Made by a program: the position numbers and the translations under genes
The notes under the pieces: generated by a model
What the model saw: only the letters and a program-made list of their open reading frames with translations
Told to the model about the DNA's origin: nothing
The model's database searches: none
Assembly (NCBI GenBank): GCA_023423935.1
Contig: JAFAEQ010000014.1
Coordinates: 1-22,610 of the forward strand
DNA length: 22,610 bases
Source of the DNA: Pseudomonadota bacterium
GTDB taxonomy: Bacteria > Pseudomonadota > Gammaproteobacteria > Steroidobacterales > Steroidobacteraceae
Direction: 5' to 3'
In this document: piece by piece, positions 15,884 to 22,610 of the stretch
Layout of the letters: each line of letters starts with the position of its first letter
Position numbering within the stretch: position 1 is the first letter of the stretch

Positions 15884-16633
15884 TTGAGCAACAAAGCCAT
15901 ATCCAGCGCGCGCGAAACGGCGTGCGAAGTCCGCTTCGGTCAGGTCGGTCTGGTGCAGCTGCGTGTGCGCAATACCGACTCACGCACGATCGAAGCCGAG
16001 CTCGCTGCACGGATTGCTGCCGCTCCGCAATTGTTCGATCGCGCGGCCGCCTGTCTGGATCTGAGTGCGCTCGATACGCCAGCCGATGAAACGATCGTGC
16101 GTGAACTGATGGAGACCGTCCGCCGTGCCGGGTTGATGCCCGTCGGTCTCGCCTTCGATGGCACCGAGACCATGAACACGCTCGCGCGCTCCATGAATAT
16201 TCCGGTGCTGACACAGTTTCGTGCCCAGGGTCGTCCGCAACCCAAGGAAGCACCGCCACCCGTGGCCGCCGTGCCGAATCCACCGCCGAGCGAACCGCCG
16301 CTGCCTGCACTGATGCAGCACCAGCCCGTGCGCTCTGGCCAGCGCGTGTACGCGCGCAACCGCGATCTGATCGTGACCACTGTGGTCGGCGCTGGCGCCG
16401 AGGTGATGGCCGATGGCTGCGTGCATGTGTATGGCTCGCTGCGTGGCCGCGCGATGGCAGGCGCCCGCGGCGAAGTGACCGCACGCGTGTTCTGCCAGGA
16501 GTTCAACGCCGAGCTGGTCTCCATCGCCGGCGTGTTCAGAGTCTTCGAAACCATTCCGCCCGAGCTGGCCGGCAAACCGGTCCAAGCCTGGCTGGATGGC
16601 GACGATCTTCGTTTCCAGCGCATCGGCGCGTGA
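15884..16633 (+). CDS. minC: septum site-determining protein MinC
   Basis: 249 residues. MinC blocks FtsZ polymerisation away from midcell and is carried to the membrane by MinD. The N-terminal FtsZ-inhibiting domain covers about 1-115, followed by a proline-rich linker (PPPVAAVPNPPPSEPPLP). The C-terminal beta-helical domain has the family pattern ADGCVHVYGSLRGRAMAG, then GEVTARVFCQEFNAELVSIAG. The start appears to be TTG (MSNKAISS) with only a weak ribosome binding site; no better in-frame start is visible. minD and minE follow, but a 160-base gap with an inverted repeat separates minC from minD. Confidence 0.95.
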   Translation: MSNKAISSARETACEVRFGQVGLVQLRVRNTDSRTIEAELAARIAAAPQLFDRAAACLDLSALDTPADETIVRELMETVRRAGLMPVGLAFDGTETMNTLARSMNIPVLTQFRAQGRPQPKEAPPPVAAVPNPPPSEPPLPALMQHQPVRSGQRVYARNRDLIVTTVVGAGAEVMADGCVHVYGSLRGRAMAGARGEVTARVFCQEFNAELVSIAGVFRVFETIPPELAGKPVQAWLDGDDLRFQRIGA

Positions 16634-16654
16634 GGACGGCAGACAGAACCGGAC

Positions 16655-16758
16655 AGATCTCCACGGGGATCATGGGGTGCACGGGGTGAGGAAGAACTGG
16701 ATCTCGCAATGGTTTGCGACTCTTCACCCGGTGTTCCCCGCGTCCCCCGTGGAAATTT
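16655..16758. repeat. long imperfect inverted repeat between minC and minD (family member 2)
   Basis: The left arm from 16655 (AGATCTCCACGGGGATCATG, then GGGTGCACGGGGTGAGGAAG) pairs along most of its length with the right arm (CTTCACCCGGTGTTCCCCGC, then GTCCCCCGTGGAAA), enclosing about 25 bases. Shared words with the element at 4534-4662 (CCACGGGG, GTGCACGG, GAAGA) suggest one repeat family. The right arm ends in a run of T, so a transcript from minC could partly terminate here. Confidence 0.6.
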
Positions 16759-16793
16759 TTTCCGCTCTTTAGGATTTTCAGGAGAACAAAGCT

Positions 16794-17606
16794 TTGGCTG
16801 AGATCATCGTTGTCACCTCCGGCAAAGGCGGCGTGGGCAAGACGACCACGTCGGCAAGCCTCGCGTGCGGGCTGGCGAAGCGCGGCAAGCGCGTCGCGGT
16901 CATCGACTTCGACATCGGTCTGCGCAATCTCGACCTGATCATGGGTTGCGAGCGGCGGGTCGTGTACGACTTCGTGAACGTGATTCAGGGCGACTGCACG
17001 CTCAAGCAGGCGCTCATCAAGGACAAGCGGATCGACGCGCTGTTCGTGCTCGCCGCCTCGCAGACTCGCGATAAGGACGCACTGAACGCCGATGGCGTGC
17101 GTCGTGTGCTCGATGAGCTGATCGCGGATGGCTTCGACTACATCATCTGCGATTCGCCTGCAGGCATCGAAAAAGGCGCCCACCTTGCGATGTTCTTTGC
17201 CGACCGGGCCATCGTGGTCGTCAACCCCGAAGTGTCCTCGGTGCGGGACTCCGACCGGATTCTGGGCCTGCTCTCGAGCAAGACACATCGAGCCGAGAAG
17301 GGCGAATCGAAGGTGCAGGAATATCTGCTGCTCACGCGTTACAGCCCGCGACGGGTTGCGACCGGCGAGATGATGAGCGTCGAGGACGTCAAAGAGATCC
17401 TCGGCATCGAGGTGATCGGCGTGATTCCCGAATCCCCGGATGTGCTGTCCGCATCCAATGCGGGAACGCCGGTGATTCTGAATGAAGAAAGCGACGTCGC
17501 GCGCGCCTATGAAGACGCCGTTGCGCGATTGCTGGGCGAGACCTTGCCGCTTCGCTTCCTCGAAGAACCCAAGAAGGGTTTCTTCGCCCGCATGTTCGGA
17601 GGCTGA
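16794..17606 (+). CDS. minD: septum site-determining ATPase MinD
   Basis: 270 residues. MinD is a ParA/MinD-class ATPase that binds the inner membrane in its ATP form, recruits MinC, and is released by MinE, giving pole-to-pole oscillation. The deviant Walker A motif GKGGVGKTT (10-18, signature Lys11 and Lys16) begins the protein. DFDIGLRNLDLIMG and CDSPAGIEKGA mark the switch regions. The C-terminal KKGFFARMFGG is the amphipathic membrane-targeting helix. The start codon is TTG, supported by AGGAG nine bases upstream and by the standard MAEIIVVTSGKGGVGK N-terminus. minE begins one base after the stop. Confidence 0.98.
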   Translation: MAEIIVVTSGKGGVGKTTTSASLACGLAKRGKRVAVIDFDIGLRNLDLIMGCERRVVYDFVNVIQGDCTLKQALIKDKRIDALFVLAASQTRDKDALNADGVRRVLDELIADGFDYIICDSPAGIEKGAHLAMFFADRAIVVVNPEVSSVRDSDRILGLLSSKTHRAEKGESKVQEYLLLTRYSPRRVATGEMMSVEDVKEILGIEVIGVIPESPDVLSASNAGTPVILNEESDVARAYEDAVARLLGETLPLRFLEEPKKGFFARMFGG

Positions 17607-17607
17607 C

Positions 17608-17856
17608 ATGGGATTGCTCGCACTGTTTCGCCGTACGCCGCCGACGGCCACCCTCGCCAAAGAACGCCTTCGCATCATCGTCGCCCAGGAACGCAGCTCG
17701 CGCGGCGCTCCCGATTACCTGCCGCTGCTTAGGCGTGAGGTCCTCGAGGTGATCCGGAAATATGTCAATGTGGATCCGGAAGCCATCCAGATCAGCGTGG
17801 AAAAGGAAGACGGCCACGAGGTCCTGGAATTCTCGGTGGCGCTCCCAGAGAAATAG
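17608..17856 (+). CDS. minE: cell division topological factor MinE
   Basis: 82 residues, normal for MinE. The N-terminal amphipathic segment MGLLALFRR binds membrane. The anti-MinCD helix region AKERLRIIVAQERSS stimulates MinD ATPase. The topological-specificity dimer domain follows (YLPLLRREVLEVIRKYVNVD, then IQISVEKEDGHEVLEFSVALPE). ATG 17608, with GGAGG upstream inside the end of minD and a single-base gap, indicates translational coupling with minD. The open frame extends upstream to 17482 but that part overlaps minD and is not MinE. Confidence 0.97.
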   Translation: MGLLALFRRTPPTATLAKERLRIIVAQERSSRGAPDYLPLLRREVLEVIRKYVNVDPEAIQISVEKEDGHEVLEFSVALPEK

Positions 17857-17896
17857 ACACGGCCGACGCTGTCGGATGATGGATCACGCCGCGTAG

Positions 17897-18039
17897 GTCG
17901 GCGCCGACAAACGCATAGGGACGCGGGTTCGCGCGTAGTCATAGCTCCGTGCCGGAGTGAGACGTTGCCTATGGCCATCCGGCCGGCAGCTATGGCGTAA
18001 TGCGTAAGACCTATTCCAAACCGCGCCACCTTAAGGCGC
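17897..18039 (+). other. candidate structured RNA element between minE and the receiver gene
   Basis: The fold seen by eye: a 12-base palindrome GTCGGCGCCGAC (17897-17908); closing stem ACGCAT/ATGCGT (17911-17916 with 18000-18005); hairpin ACGCG-GGTTCG-CGCGT (17921-17936); stem GTCATAGC/GCTATGGC (17938-17945 with 17989-17996, one G-U pair) enclosing CTCCG-TGC-CGGAG (17945-17957, sharing one base) and TGCC-tat-GGCC-ATCC-GGCC-GGCA. A further hairpin, GCGCC/GGCGC (18023-18039), lies 28 bases before the next start codon. It does not match the c-di-GMP-I riboswitch core or other classes I can recall. It may be a regulatory leader, a small RNA or a terminator complex. No folding was computed. Confidence 0.4.
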
Positions 18040-18067
18040 CCTAACAAGAGTCGAAGTCTCAGCATCT

Positions 18068-18469
18068 ATGGTTGACGGTACTTCCGCGAACCCGGCGTCC
18101 CGCGTGCTCATCGTCGAGGACGAGGTCCTGGTGCGAATGTTCGCCGTGGACGTTCTCGAAGACGCCGGCTACGTGGTGGAGCAAGCCGCTTCGGGCAAGG
18201 AGGCCCTGGAACGCTTTGCTTCGCTGCGTGGCCAGCTCGCCGCAGCGATCATCGATCTCGGCCTGCCGGATCGCAGTGGTGATGAAGTGGCGAGTGAAAT
18301 CCGGGCCCAGGACACCTCGCTTCCCATCCTCATCGCCAGCGGCCGCAGCGAGCGCGAGCTCAAGGATCGATTTGCCGGCGATAACTTCATTGCGGTGCTC
18401 GGCAAGCCCTTCACCGAACCAATGCTGTTGGAAGTACTTGCCACGCTTGGCGTTCGTCCCGGCACCTGA
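18068..18469 (+). CDS. stand-alone response-regulator receiver protein
   Basis: 133 residues, a single CheY-like receiver domain with no output domain. Acidic pair Glu17/Asp18 (LIVEDEVLVRM), phospho-acceptor Asp63 in AAIIDLGLPDRSGDEVA, Ser91 at the switch position and Lys113 (LGKPF) are all present. Such single-domain receivers commonly serve as phosphate shuttles or sinks for hybrid histidine kinases; the closest kinase here, at 5444, is over 10 kb away, so no partner is implied. The ATG lacks a strong ribosome binding site. The upstream 211 bases hold a folded element. Confidence 0.9.
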   Translation: MVDGTSANPASRVLIVEDEVLVRMFAVDVLEDAGYVVEQAASGKEALERFASLRGQLAAAIIDLGLPDRSGDEVASEIRAQDTSLPILIASGRSERELKDRFAGDNFIAVLGKPFTEPMLLEVLATLGVRPGT

Positions 18470-18745
18470 CCCGCACCTGCGAGCAGCTTCGATCACGCAT
18501 CGAGTTGTTGCATCCGTTGCTTCTGTTACGCACGCAACAAACGGTCGACTGTTATAGGGCTCTCTCATCCCAAGTGGTCATTGCCAACTCAATCGCAATG
18601 GATAATGCAAATGATTGGTGAATAGGCCGCAACAGTCTCTTTCTGCGCAAGGCGTCTTTCCGCTCTGGACAGCTGTGGGGATCACGGGCGTAGGCTATCA
18701 GCCACTCGCGATGCCCTCTCTCAACCAGTAGCGAAGTCAAAGCCC

Positions 18746-19732
18746 ATGGACGTTCTTTCCAATGTTCTTAGCGTAACCAGCCTCGCGACCAGTGCTCTGG
18801 GTTCGCGGGAATTCCAGGCTCCCTGGAGCGTATCGATCGAAGCGCCTCAGGACTCGGCCCTCCACATCGTGAGACGCGGCTCGGCGTGGCTACGTTTCGG
18901 CGACGGCGAACCGATTCGCGTGAATACGGGCGATGTAGTTCTGTTGTCCGCAGGCAAACCGCACACGTTGTCTTCGGATCGCGACGCTCGAGAACCCGAG
19001 CCGTTCGCGCAGGCAGTCGCACGTGCTCACAACAACATCGTGCCTTCGTTGCGGGGCCGCACGGACGCGAGCGAATCCACGGTGATTCAATCGGCTGCGT
19101 ATTACTTCGCAGCAGATGGCTTCTCACCGGAAGGTGCACATCCGATCCAGGCCTTGTTGCCGCCGGCCATCGTGATTTCGGCGCAGAAGATCGAGAACGA
19201 TCCGGAACTGCAGTTGCTGCTGCGCCTGCTCGCTCACGAGGCGCAACATCGCGAACAAGGCGTCGAGCTCGTACAGCCGCGACTCATCGATACGTTGTTC
19301 GTGTATCTGCTGCGCGCATGGTTGCGCGATCTGCCGGAAGGCACAGCCGGTTGGCTCGGCGCGTTGCGTGATCCACAGATTCGCAAAGCACTCACGCTGA
19401 TTCACGAATCGCCGCAAGCGCCATGGACCGTCGAGTCACTTGCGCGTCAGGCTGCGATGTCGCGTGCGGCCTTCGCCAAGCGATTCATGGATCTCGTCGG
19501 CCAGCCGCCGCTCGCGTACGTGACGCGCTGGAGAATGGATCTGGCAGCAAAGATGCTGCGAGAGTCGCGCGAACCGGTGGCTCGTATTGCAAGCCGTGTG
19601 GGCTACCTGTCGGAGACTGCGTTTGCGAAGGCGTTCCGGCGTCGTCGCAAAATGCCACCGGGTGCATATCGCTTTCAGCGCACGCGCCGTGCGGCTGAAG
19701 CAGCGGCGAGCACGCCGACAGCGAGCTTGTAG
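18746..19732 (+). CDS. AraC-family transcriptional regulator with cupin sensor domain
   Basis: 328 residues. The N-terminal half (about 15-195) is a cupin-type AraC-binding domain: SALHIVRRGSAWLRFGDGEP and VNTGDVVLLSAGKPHTL follow the pattern of the Cupin_6 group. The C-terminal 100 residues hold two helix-turn-helices: WTVESLARQAAMSRAAFAKR (227-246), and IASRVGYLSETAFAKAFRR (281-299) followed by the PPGAYR motif that ends AraC domains. A small-molecule ligand is likely but not identifiable. The neighbouring genes do not suggest a metabolic target. The 276-base upstream gap contains inverted repeats TTGTTGC/GCAACAA (18505-18540) and CATTGC/GCAATG (18579-18600), possible operator sites. Confidence 0.93.
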   Translation: MDVLSNVLSVTSLATSALGSREFQAPWSVSIEAPQDSALHIVRRGSAWLRFGDGEPIRVNTGDVVLLSAGKPHTLSSDRDAREPEPFAQAVARAHNNIVPSLRGRTDASESTVIQSAAYYFAADGFSPEGAHPIQALLPPAIVISAQKIENDPELQLLLRLLAHEAQHREQGVELVQPRLIDTLFVYLLRAWLRDLPEGTAGWLGALRDPQIRKALTLIHESPQAPWTVESLARQAAMSRAAFAKRFMDLVGQPPLAYVTRWRMDLAAKMLRESREPVARIASRVGYLSETAFAKAFRRRRKMPPGAYRFQRTRRAAEAAASTPTASL

Positions 19733-19755
19733 TCGATCGAAGCTTGTAGTCGATC
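19724..19755. repeat. 15-base tandem direct repeat at the AraC stop codon
   Basis: AGCTTGTAGTCGATC occurs at 19724-19738 and again at 19741-19755. The first copy holds the AraC TAG stop. It looks like a small slippage duplication. Confidence 0.7.
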
Positions 19756-19813
19756 CAATACTTGTCGAGACTGGCGATTCGAAACAGCCGATGTCCGGCC
19801 CGCGAGAATCGCC

Positions 19814-20203
19814 ATGTCCGTTCGCATCGTTCGACTGGGAAGCTCGCGTGCTCCCGATGAAGGACTGAGACTCGGCACCGTGCGGCGCCCGCCGCGCGGT
19901 GTTCCCAAGAGCGAGTACGCTGCCCGCGACATCTACGACGTCTGGTTGCCCAATCTCGCTCCCAGCGAGGAACTGCTGAAGCAGGCACAGTCCGCTGATA
20001 CGCCCAGGGAATGGCAGGCCTTTGCGCGCCGTTATCGTGCCGAAATGAAATCACCCGAGGCTGCGCGCGTGCTCGATGTCCTGGCCGCGCTTTCACATCA
20101 GACGAATTTTGCGGTCGGGTGCTACTGCAGAGATGAGAGCCGCTGCCATCGCTCCATCCTGCGTGAACTCCTGGCAGACCGCGACGCGGACATCGTCGAT
20201 TAA
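19814..20203 (+). CDS. DUF488-family protein
   Basis: 129 residues. The C-terminal motif GCYCRDESRCHRSIL (102-116, Cys103, Cys105, Cys111) is the signature of the DUF488/YeaO family. VRIVRLGSSRAPDEGLRLG and the YDVWLPNLAPS segment with a following REWQAFARRYRAEM helix also match. The function of the family is not established; the cysteine-rich motif suggests metal or redox chemistry, which is inference. Start codon ATG with a weak GAGAA upstream; N-terminus is at the expected place. It is separated from the AraC gene by 81 bases and may be co-transcribed. Confidence 0.88.
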   Translation: MSVRIVRLGSSRAPDEGLRLGTVRRPPRGVPKSEYAARDIYDVWLPNLAPSEELLKQAQSADTPREWQAFARRYRAEMKSPEAARVLDVLAALSHQTNFAVGCYCRDESRCHRSILRELLADRDADIVD

Positions 20204-20253
20204 CCGTCGACGACAGGATGCTCACGCGCGGATCGCTTCCTTAGATTTCCGAA

Positions 20254-20451
20254 TTAGTGACTGCGACTCCACTCATCGGGCGGATTGTCTCGCCGCACCT
20301 CGTCCGGTCTTTTTGCTTCGCCTTTACGATATCCCGGATCGAACTTTCGGCGTCGAAATACCCAGATGGTCAGTACAAGCGCTGCCGCGATGAGTGCCAG
20401 CACCGGCCAGAAATGACTCAGCCATTCACTGAATTGACCCATGTTCTCCAT
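20254..20451 (-). CDS. small single-pass membrane protein
   Basis: 65 residues from the ATG at 20451, which has a strong AGGAGGAAGG ribosome binding site; the frame extends to 20514 without comparable support. One hydrophobic segment (FWPVLALIAAALVLTIWVF, about 15-33) is followed by a basic cluster RRRK, implying an N-out, C-in topology, and a charged 30-residue tail. I do not recognise a family. It converges on the DUF488 gene. Confidence 0.7.
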   Translation of the reverse strand: MENMGQFSEWLSHFWPVLALIAAALVLTIWVFRRRKFDPGYRKGEAKRPDEVRRDNPPDEWSRSH

Positions 20452-20620
20452 GCCTTCCTCCTGCCCGCGCAGTGAGCGCGGCTGTGACAGGTGAACGACT
20501 GGGGCTCGTAACAAGTTCGGTATGCGCGTCGCGCCTGATCGGCTCGATGATGGTCCAGCCTGTCGGTAAATCGAAGGTTTCAGGGACCGAGCTCATGACA
20601 ATGAAGAGCCAGCTCAATGA

Positions 20621-20828
20621 CAGGAAGGTGCTAGGCGCTAGGTCCTAGGCGCCAGGTATCCGATCATCCGCGTCTGCTCTGGCTAGACCCTAGCACCTAG
20701 TACCTAGCCCCTGTCTCTCCCGCAGCGCCGAGCGCATTGAGAAGAAGATGCCAGAGGCTAACCAGGTGCTAGGCGCCAGAGATCCGACTTTCTGGCTAGA
20801 CCCTGGCGCCTAGTACCTAGCGCCTCTC
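20621..20828. repeat. CTAG-rich inverted-repeat array, left
   Basis: Two units. In unit 1, the CTAG-studded arm at 20627-20654 pairs imperfectly with 20681-20710, around a 26-base loop that begins GGTATCCGATCATCCGCG. Unit 2 (20764-20825) has the same arms but a shortened loop. Between them, GCAGCGCCGAGCGCATTGAG (20722-20741) matches the reverse complement of a segment in the right array. CTAG occurs 11 times in about 200 bases. The array abuts the def stop codon by five bases. The remaining 20452-20620 stretch holds no supported gene. Confidence 0.8.
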
Positions 20829-20833
20829 TGCGA

Positions 20834-21367
20834 TCAATCGTCAACGAGCTGCTGACCGGGGAAGAGCTCTTCGTTGAAGCCGAAGTTGCGCAGATCGCGG
20901 ATGCGCATCGGATACAGCACACCGTTCAGATGATCGACTTCGTGTTGTACGACGCGCGCATGAAAGCCGCTCACGGTGCGATCGATGGGCTGGCCGCTGG
21001 CATCGAAGCCGCGATAGCGCAGATTCGTATAACGCGGTACCAGTCCGCGCATGCCGGGAACTGACAGGCAACCTTCCCAGCCCTCCTCCATCGCATCGCT
21101 CAACGGCGTGAGCTGTGGATTGATCAGCACTGTGTACGGTACCTCCTCGGCCTGCGGGTAACGGGGGTTCTTGCCCACACCGAAGATCACGACCTGCAGC
21201 GACACACCGATCTGCGGCGCCGCCAGCCCTGCGCCGCTCAAGGCCGCCATCGTGTCGTGCATGTCGACGAGCAACTCGCGCAGCTCCGGGGTATCGAACT
21301 GTTCGACGGGCTTTGCGACCTGCAACAGCAACGGATCACCCATGCGCAACACTGGACGGACTGCCAT
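20834..21367 (-). CDS. def: peptide deformylase
   Basis: 177 residues. It removes the formyl group from the N-terminal methionine of new proteins, using a metal ion (usually Fe2+). All three family motifs are intact: GAGLAAPQIG (45-54), EGCLSVPG (98-105, metal ligand Cys100) and QHEVDHLNG (141-149, metal ligands His142 and His146, catalytic Glu143). The gene stands alone instead of in the common def-fmt pair. It diverges from the nucleotidyltransferase gene across about 150 bases. Its stop lies beside the left CTAG array. An additional deformylase elsewhere in the genome is possible but cannot be judged here. Confidence 0.97.
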   Translation of the reverse strand: MAVRPVLRMGDPLLLQVAKPVEQFDTPELRELLVDMHDTMAALSGAGLAAPQIGVSLQVVIFGVGKNPRYPQAEEVPYTVLINPQLTPLSDAMEEGWEGCLSVPGMRGLVPRYTNLRYRGFDASGQPIDRTVSGFHARVVQHEVDHLNGVLYPMRIRDLRNFGFNEELFPGQQLVDD

Positions 21368-21520
21368 ACCAAAACCCCGTGTGATTCAGGCATAGAATAA
21401 AGCACCGGACCTGCAAACGGCCCACGGCGATTCAATAGAAGAAATGAAACATGATTCAAGAGAAGTGATCGACCGCGACTCATGTGCGCGATCGAAAGCC
21501 GGGCCGGCCACTCAGCTCAC

Positions 21521-22132
21521 ATGAGCTCCACTCTGCATGTCATCGTGCTTGCGGCGGGCGCGTCGAGTCGACTCGGGCAGCCCAAGCAGCTCGTGCGAAT
21601 CGGCGGGCGACCGGCCCTGCATCGCGTCGTCAGTTCTGCGACCTCAGTTGCAGGTCACGGAGTGACCGTCGTCATCGGCTCACACGCGAATGAGCTGTCG
21701 CGGCTACTCGCCCATTCACCCGCATCGGTGATCGTCAATCGTCACTGGGAAGAGGGTATGGCCTCATCCATCCGTTGCGGGTTGGGTGCGCTGCCGGCGG
21801 CCTGCGATGCCGCTCTGATCCTGCTCGGCGATCAGGTGGCGATCACTGCGGATGATTTGAAACGCCTCACAGCCGCATGGAACGAACAGGAAGGCTCTAT
21901 CGCTGCAGCCACTTATGAACAACACGTCGGTGTGCCAGCCATTTTTCCGCGCACTTTCTTCAGCGAGCTGAGCGAGTTGCGCGGCGATCAAGGCGCGCGC
22001 CGCATTCTCGAACGCAACAGCTATAGACTCATTCGCGTGCCGATGCCGAACGCAGGCATCGACCTCGACACCCCTGAAGATCTCGCCGCCATCATCCAAC
22101 GCTTCGAACGAGCCGAGCCCACATCCCTATGA
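21521..22132 (+). CDS. MocA/MobA-like nucleotidyltransferase
   Basis: 203 residues from ATG 21521. The N-terminal signature VIVLAAGASSRLGQPKQL, the LLGDQVAITADDL metal-binding Asp segment and VGVPAIFPRTFF with GDQGARRIL match the NTP_transferase_3 family that includes molybdopterin cytidylyl- and guanylyltransferases; the RLGQPKQL form is nearer MocA. An ATG at 21482 is in frame and would add 13 residues; neither start has a strong ribosome binding site, and the shorter form fits the family N-terminus. No molybdoenzyme or cofactor gene is nearby, so the substrate is uncertain. The stop overlaps the next small gene in an ATGA. Confidence 0.9.
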   Translation: MSSTLHVIVLAAGASSRLGQPKQLVRIGGRPALHRVVSSATSVAGHGVTVVIGSHANELSRLLAHSPASVIVNRHWEEGMASSIRCGLGALPAACDAALILLGDQVAITADDLKRLTAAWNEQEGSIAAATYEQHVGVPAIFPRTFFSELSELRGDQGARRILERNSYRLIRVPMPNAGIDLDTPEDLAAIIQRFERAEPTSL

Positions 22133-22206
22133 GAGTCGTATTCCTGTTCGCGGTCGTGATCATCATTGCGCTCGTCGTGTGGATGAGATCGAAGAGGAAA
22201 AGATAA
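22129..22206 (+). CDS. 25-residue membrane microprotein, translationally coupled
   Basis: The ATG at 22129 overlaps the nucleotidyltransferase stop as ATGA, a layout typical of coupled translation. The product MRVVFLFAVVIIIALVVWMR ends with SKRKR: a single hydrophobic helix of about 17 residues with a strongly basic tail, as in genuine small membrane proteins. It ends in TAA. I do not recognise a family. Chance is not excluded for a frame this short; hydrophobicity plus coupling is the evidence. Confidence 0.45.
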   Translation: MRVVFLFAVVIIIALVVWMRSKRKR

Positions 22207-22267
22207 AAGGCGGCGTTGGGCGCTTCTGGAAAGGGATCGCATGCATACCGCCGGTGGGTCTTGGCTA

Positions 22268-22545
22268 TCCCTAGCGCCTAGGACCTAGCCCCTTCCTATC
22301 ATGTGCTCGGCGCTGCTTGTGTGAGGAGACAGGCACTAGGTGCTAGCCGCTAGGATCTAGCCAGAGAAGACGCGGATCATCGGATGCCGAGCGCCTTCTT
22401 CTCATGCGCTCGGCGCTGTGGGAGAAACAGGCGCTAGGTACTAGGTGCTAGGGTCTAGCCAGAGCAGACGCGGATCATCGGATACCTAGCGCCTAGGACC
22501 TAGCCCCTAGCACCTTCTTCTCATAAGAGGAACCAGGCACTAGTG
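22268..22545. repeat. CTAG-rich tandem array, right
   Basis: Units recur about every 98 bases: the conserved CTAGCCAGAG...GCGGATCATCGGAT segment starts at 22357 and again at 22455, each preceded by a run of CTAG words. An earlier partial unit begins at 22268. Unit 1 holds a perfect hairpin, GCCGAGCGC/GCGCTCGGC, at 22386-22414; unit 2 has a CTAG run in its place. CTAG occurs 16 times. The 32-base core at 22455-22486 matches the reverse complement of 20655-20686 at 31 positions, so the left array is the same repeat inverted. No gene is seen in 22207-22610. Confidence 0.85.
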
Positions 22546-22610
22546 ACCTGTAACAGCCCATTCAGTAGGGATGTCACCCCGGCGGCGAAGGCCGTTAAGG
22601 GGTCACCCCG
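22545..22610. repeat. hairpin at right edge, possibly related to the array at 9449
   Basis: ACCCC (22576-22580) pairs with GGGGT (22599-22603), with an inner GGC/GCC. The order CAGTAGGGATGT, CCCC, GGCGGCGAAGG resembles CACAGGGATGTG, CCCGCC, GCCGAAGG at 9487-9513, which suggests another member of that family cut by the window edge. The likeness is partial. Confidence 0.35.

Noticed and set aside
17897..18005. Cyclic-di-GMP-I (GEMM) riboswitch
   Set aside because: ACGCATAGGGACGC recalls the class, but the paired receptor-loop sequences and core do not follow; kept only as an unassigned folded element.
20426..20617. 63-codon minus-strand frame
   Set aside because: It overlaps the small membrane protein gene in another frame and lacks a ribosome binding site.
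20621..22545. Composite transposon around def
   Set aside because: No transposase gene or clean terminal inverted repeats with target duplications; the flanks are repeat arrays, and def is a housekeeping gene.
22268..22545. CRISPR array
   Set aside because: The units are about 98 bases with internal palindromes and no short identical repeats separated by unique spacers; no cas genes.

Overview
The window is GC-rich, densely coded proteobacterial chromosome. A complete minC-minD-minE cluster, peptide deformylase, CrcB, LysR, AraC and LytTR regulators, an UrcA-family protein and a small DUF3096 membrane protein point to a gammaproteobacterium. The UrcA protein together with the prolyl-tRNA synthetase type would suit a Steroidobacter-like lineage, but that placement is inference. 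No rRNA, tRNA, CRISPR array, transposase, integrase or phage gene was seen.

Left part (1-5.2 kb). A left-truncated minus-strand gene encodes a membrane protein with a von Willebrand A domain and a glutamine-amidotransferase-like domain. It diverges from a two-gene encapsulin operon: an encapsulated ferritin (EncFtn) carrying a C-terminal cargo-loading peptide, then the family 1 encapsulin shell protein. This is a nanocompartment for iron oxidation and storage. A 583-base gap, a GcvA-type LysR regulator, an imperfect inverted repeat and a small secreted protein follow.

Middle part (5.2-15.6 kb). A structured intergenic element precedes a membrane hybrid histidine kinase with its own receiver domain. 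Next come a serine carboxylesterase, a divergent pair (47-residue DUF3096 protein and an EamA transporter), a noncoding segment made almost entirely of hairpins, an UrcA-family secreted protein, and a LytS/LytTR two-component pair. A second EamA transporter overlaps the LytTR gene tail to tail. Upstream of it on the minus strand lie proS (the short type without the bacterial editing insertion) and the fluoride channel gene crcB.

Right part (15.6-22.6 kb). The min cluster sets division-site placement; an inverted repeat of the same family as that at 4.5 kb separates minC from minD. A multi-branched RNA-like fold lies between minE and a stand-alone receiver protein. Then come an AraC regulator, a DUF488 protein and a small membrane protein. 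The segment containing def (minus), a MocA/MobA-like nucleotidyltransferase (plus) and a 25-residue membrane microprotein is bracketed by two arrays of CTAG-rich repeats in opposite orientation.

The most unusual material is noncoding: the hairpin array at 9449-9762, with paired changes between its two repeat copies; the inverted CTAG-rich arrays around def; and the folded element after minE. The encapsulin system is well supported but of a described type. Pairings were found by eye; no folding energies or database searches were run.
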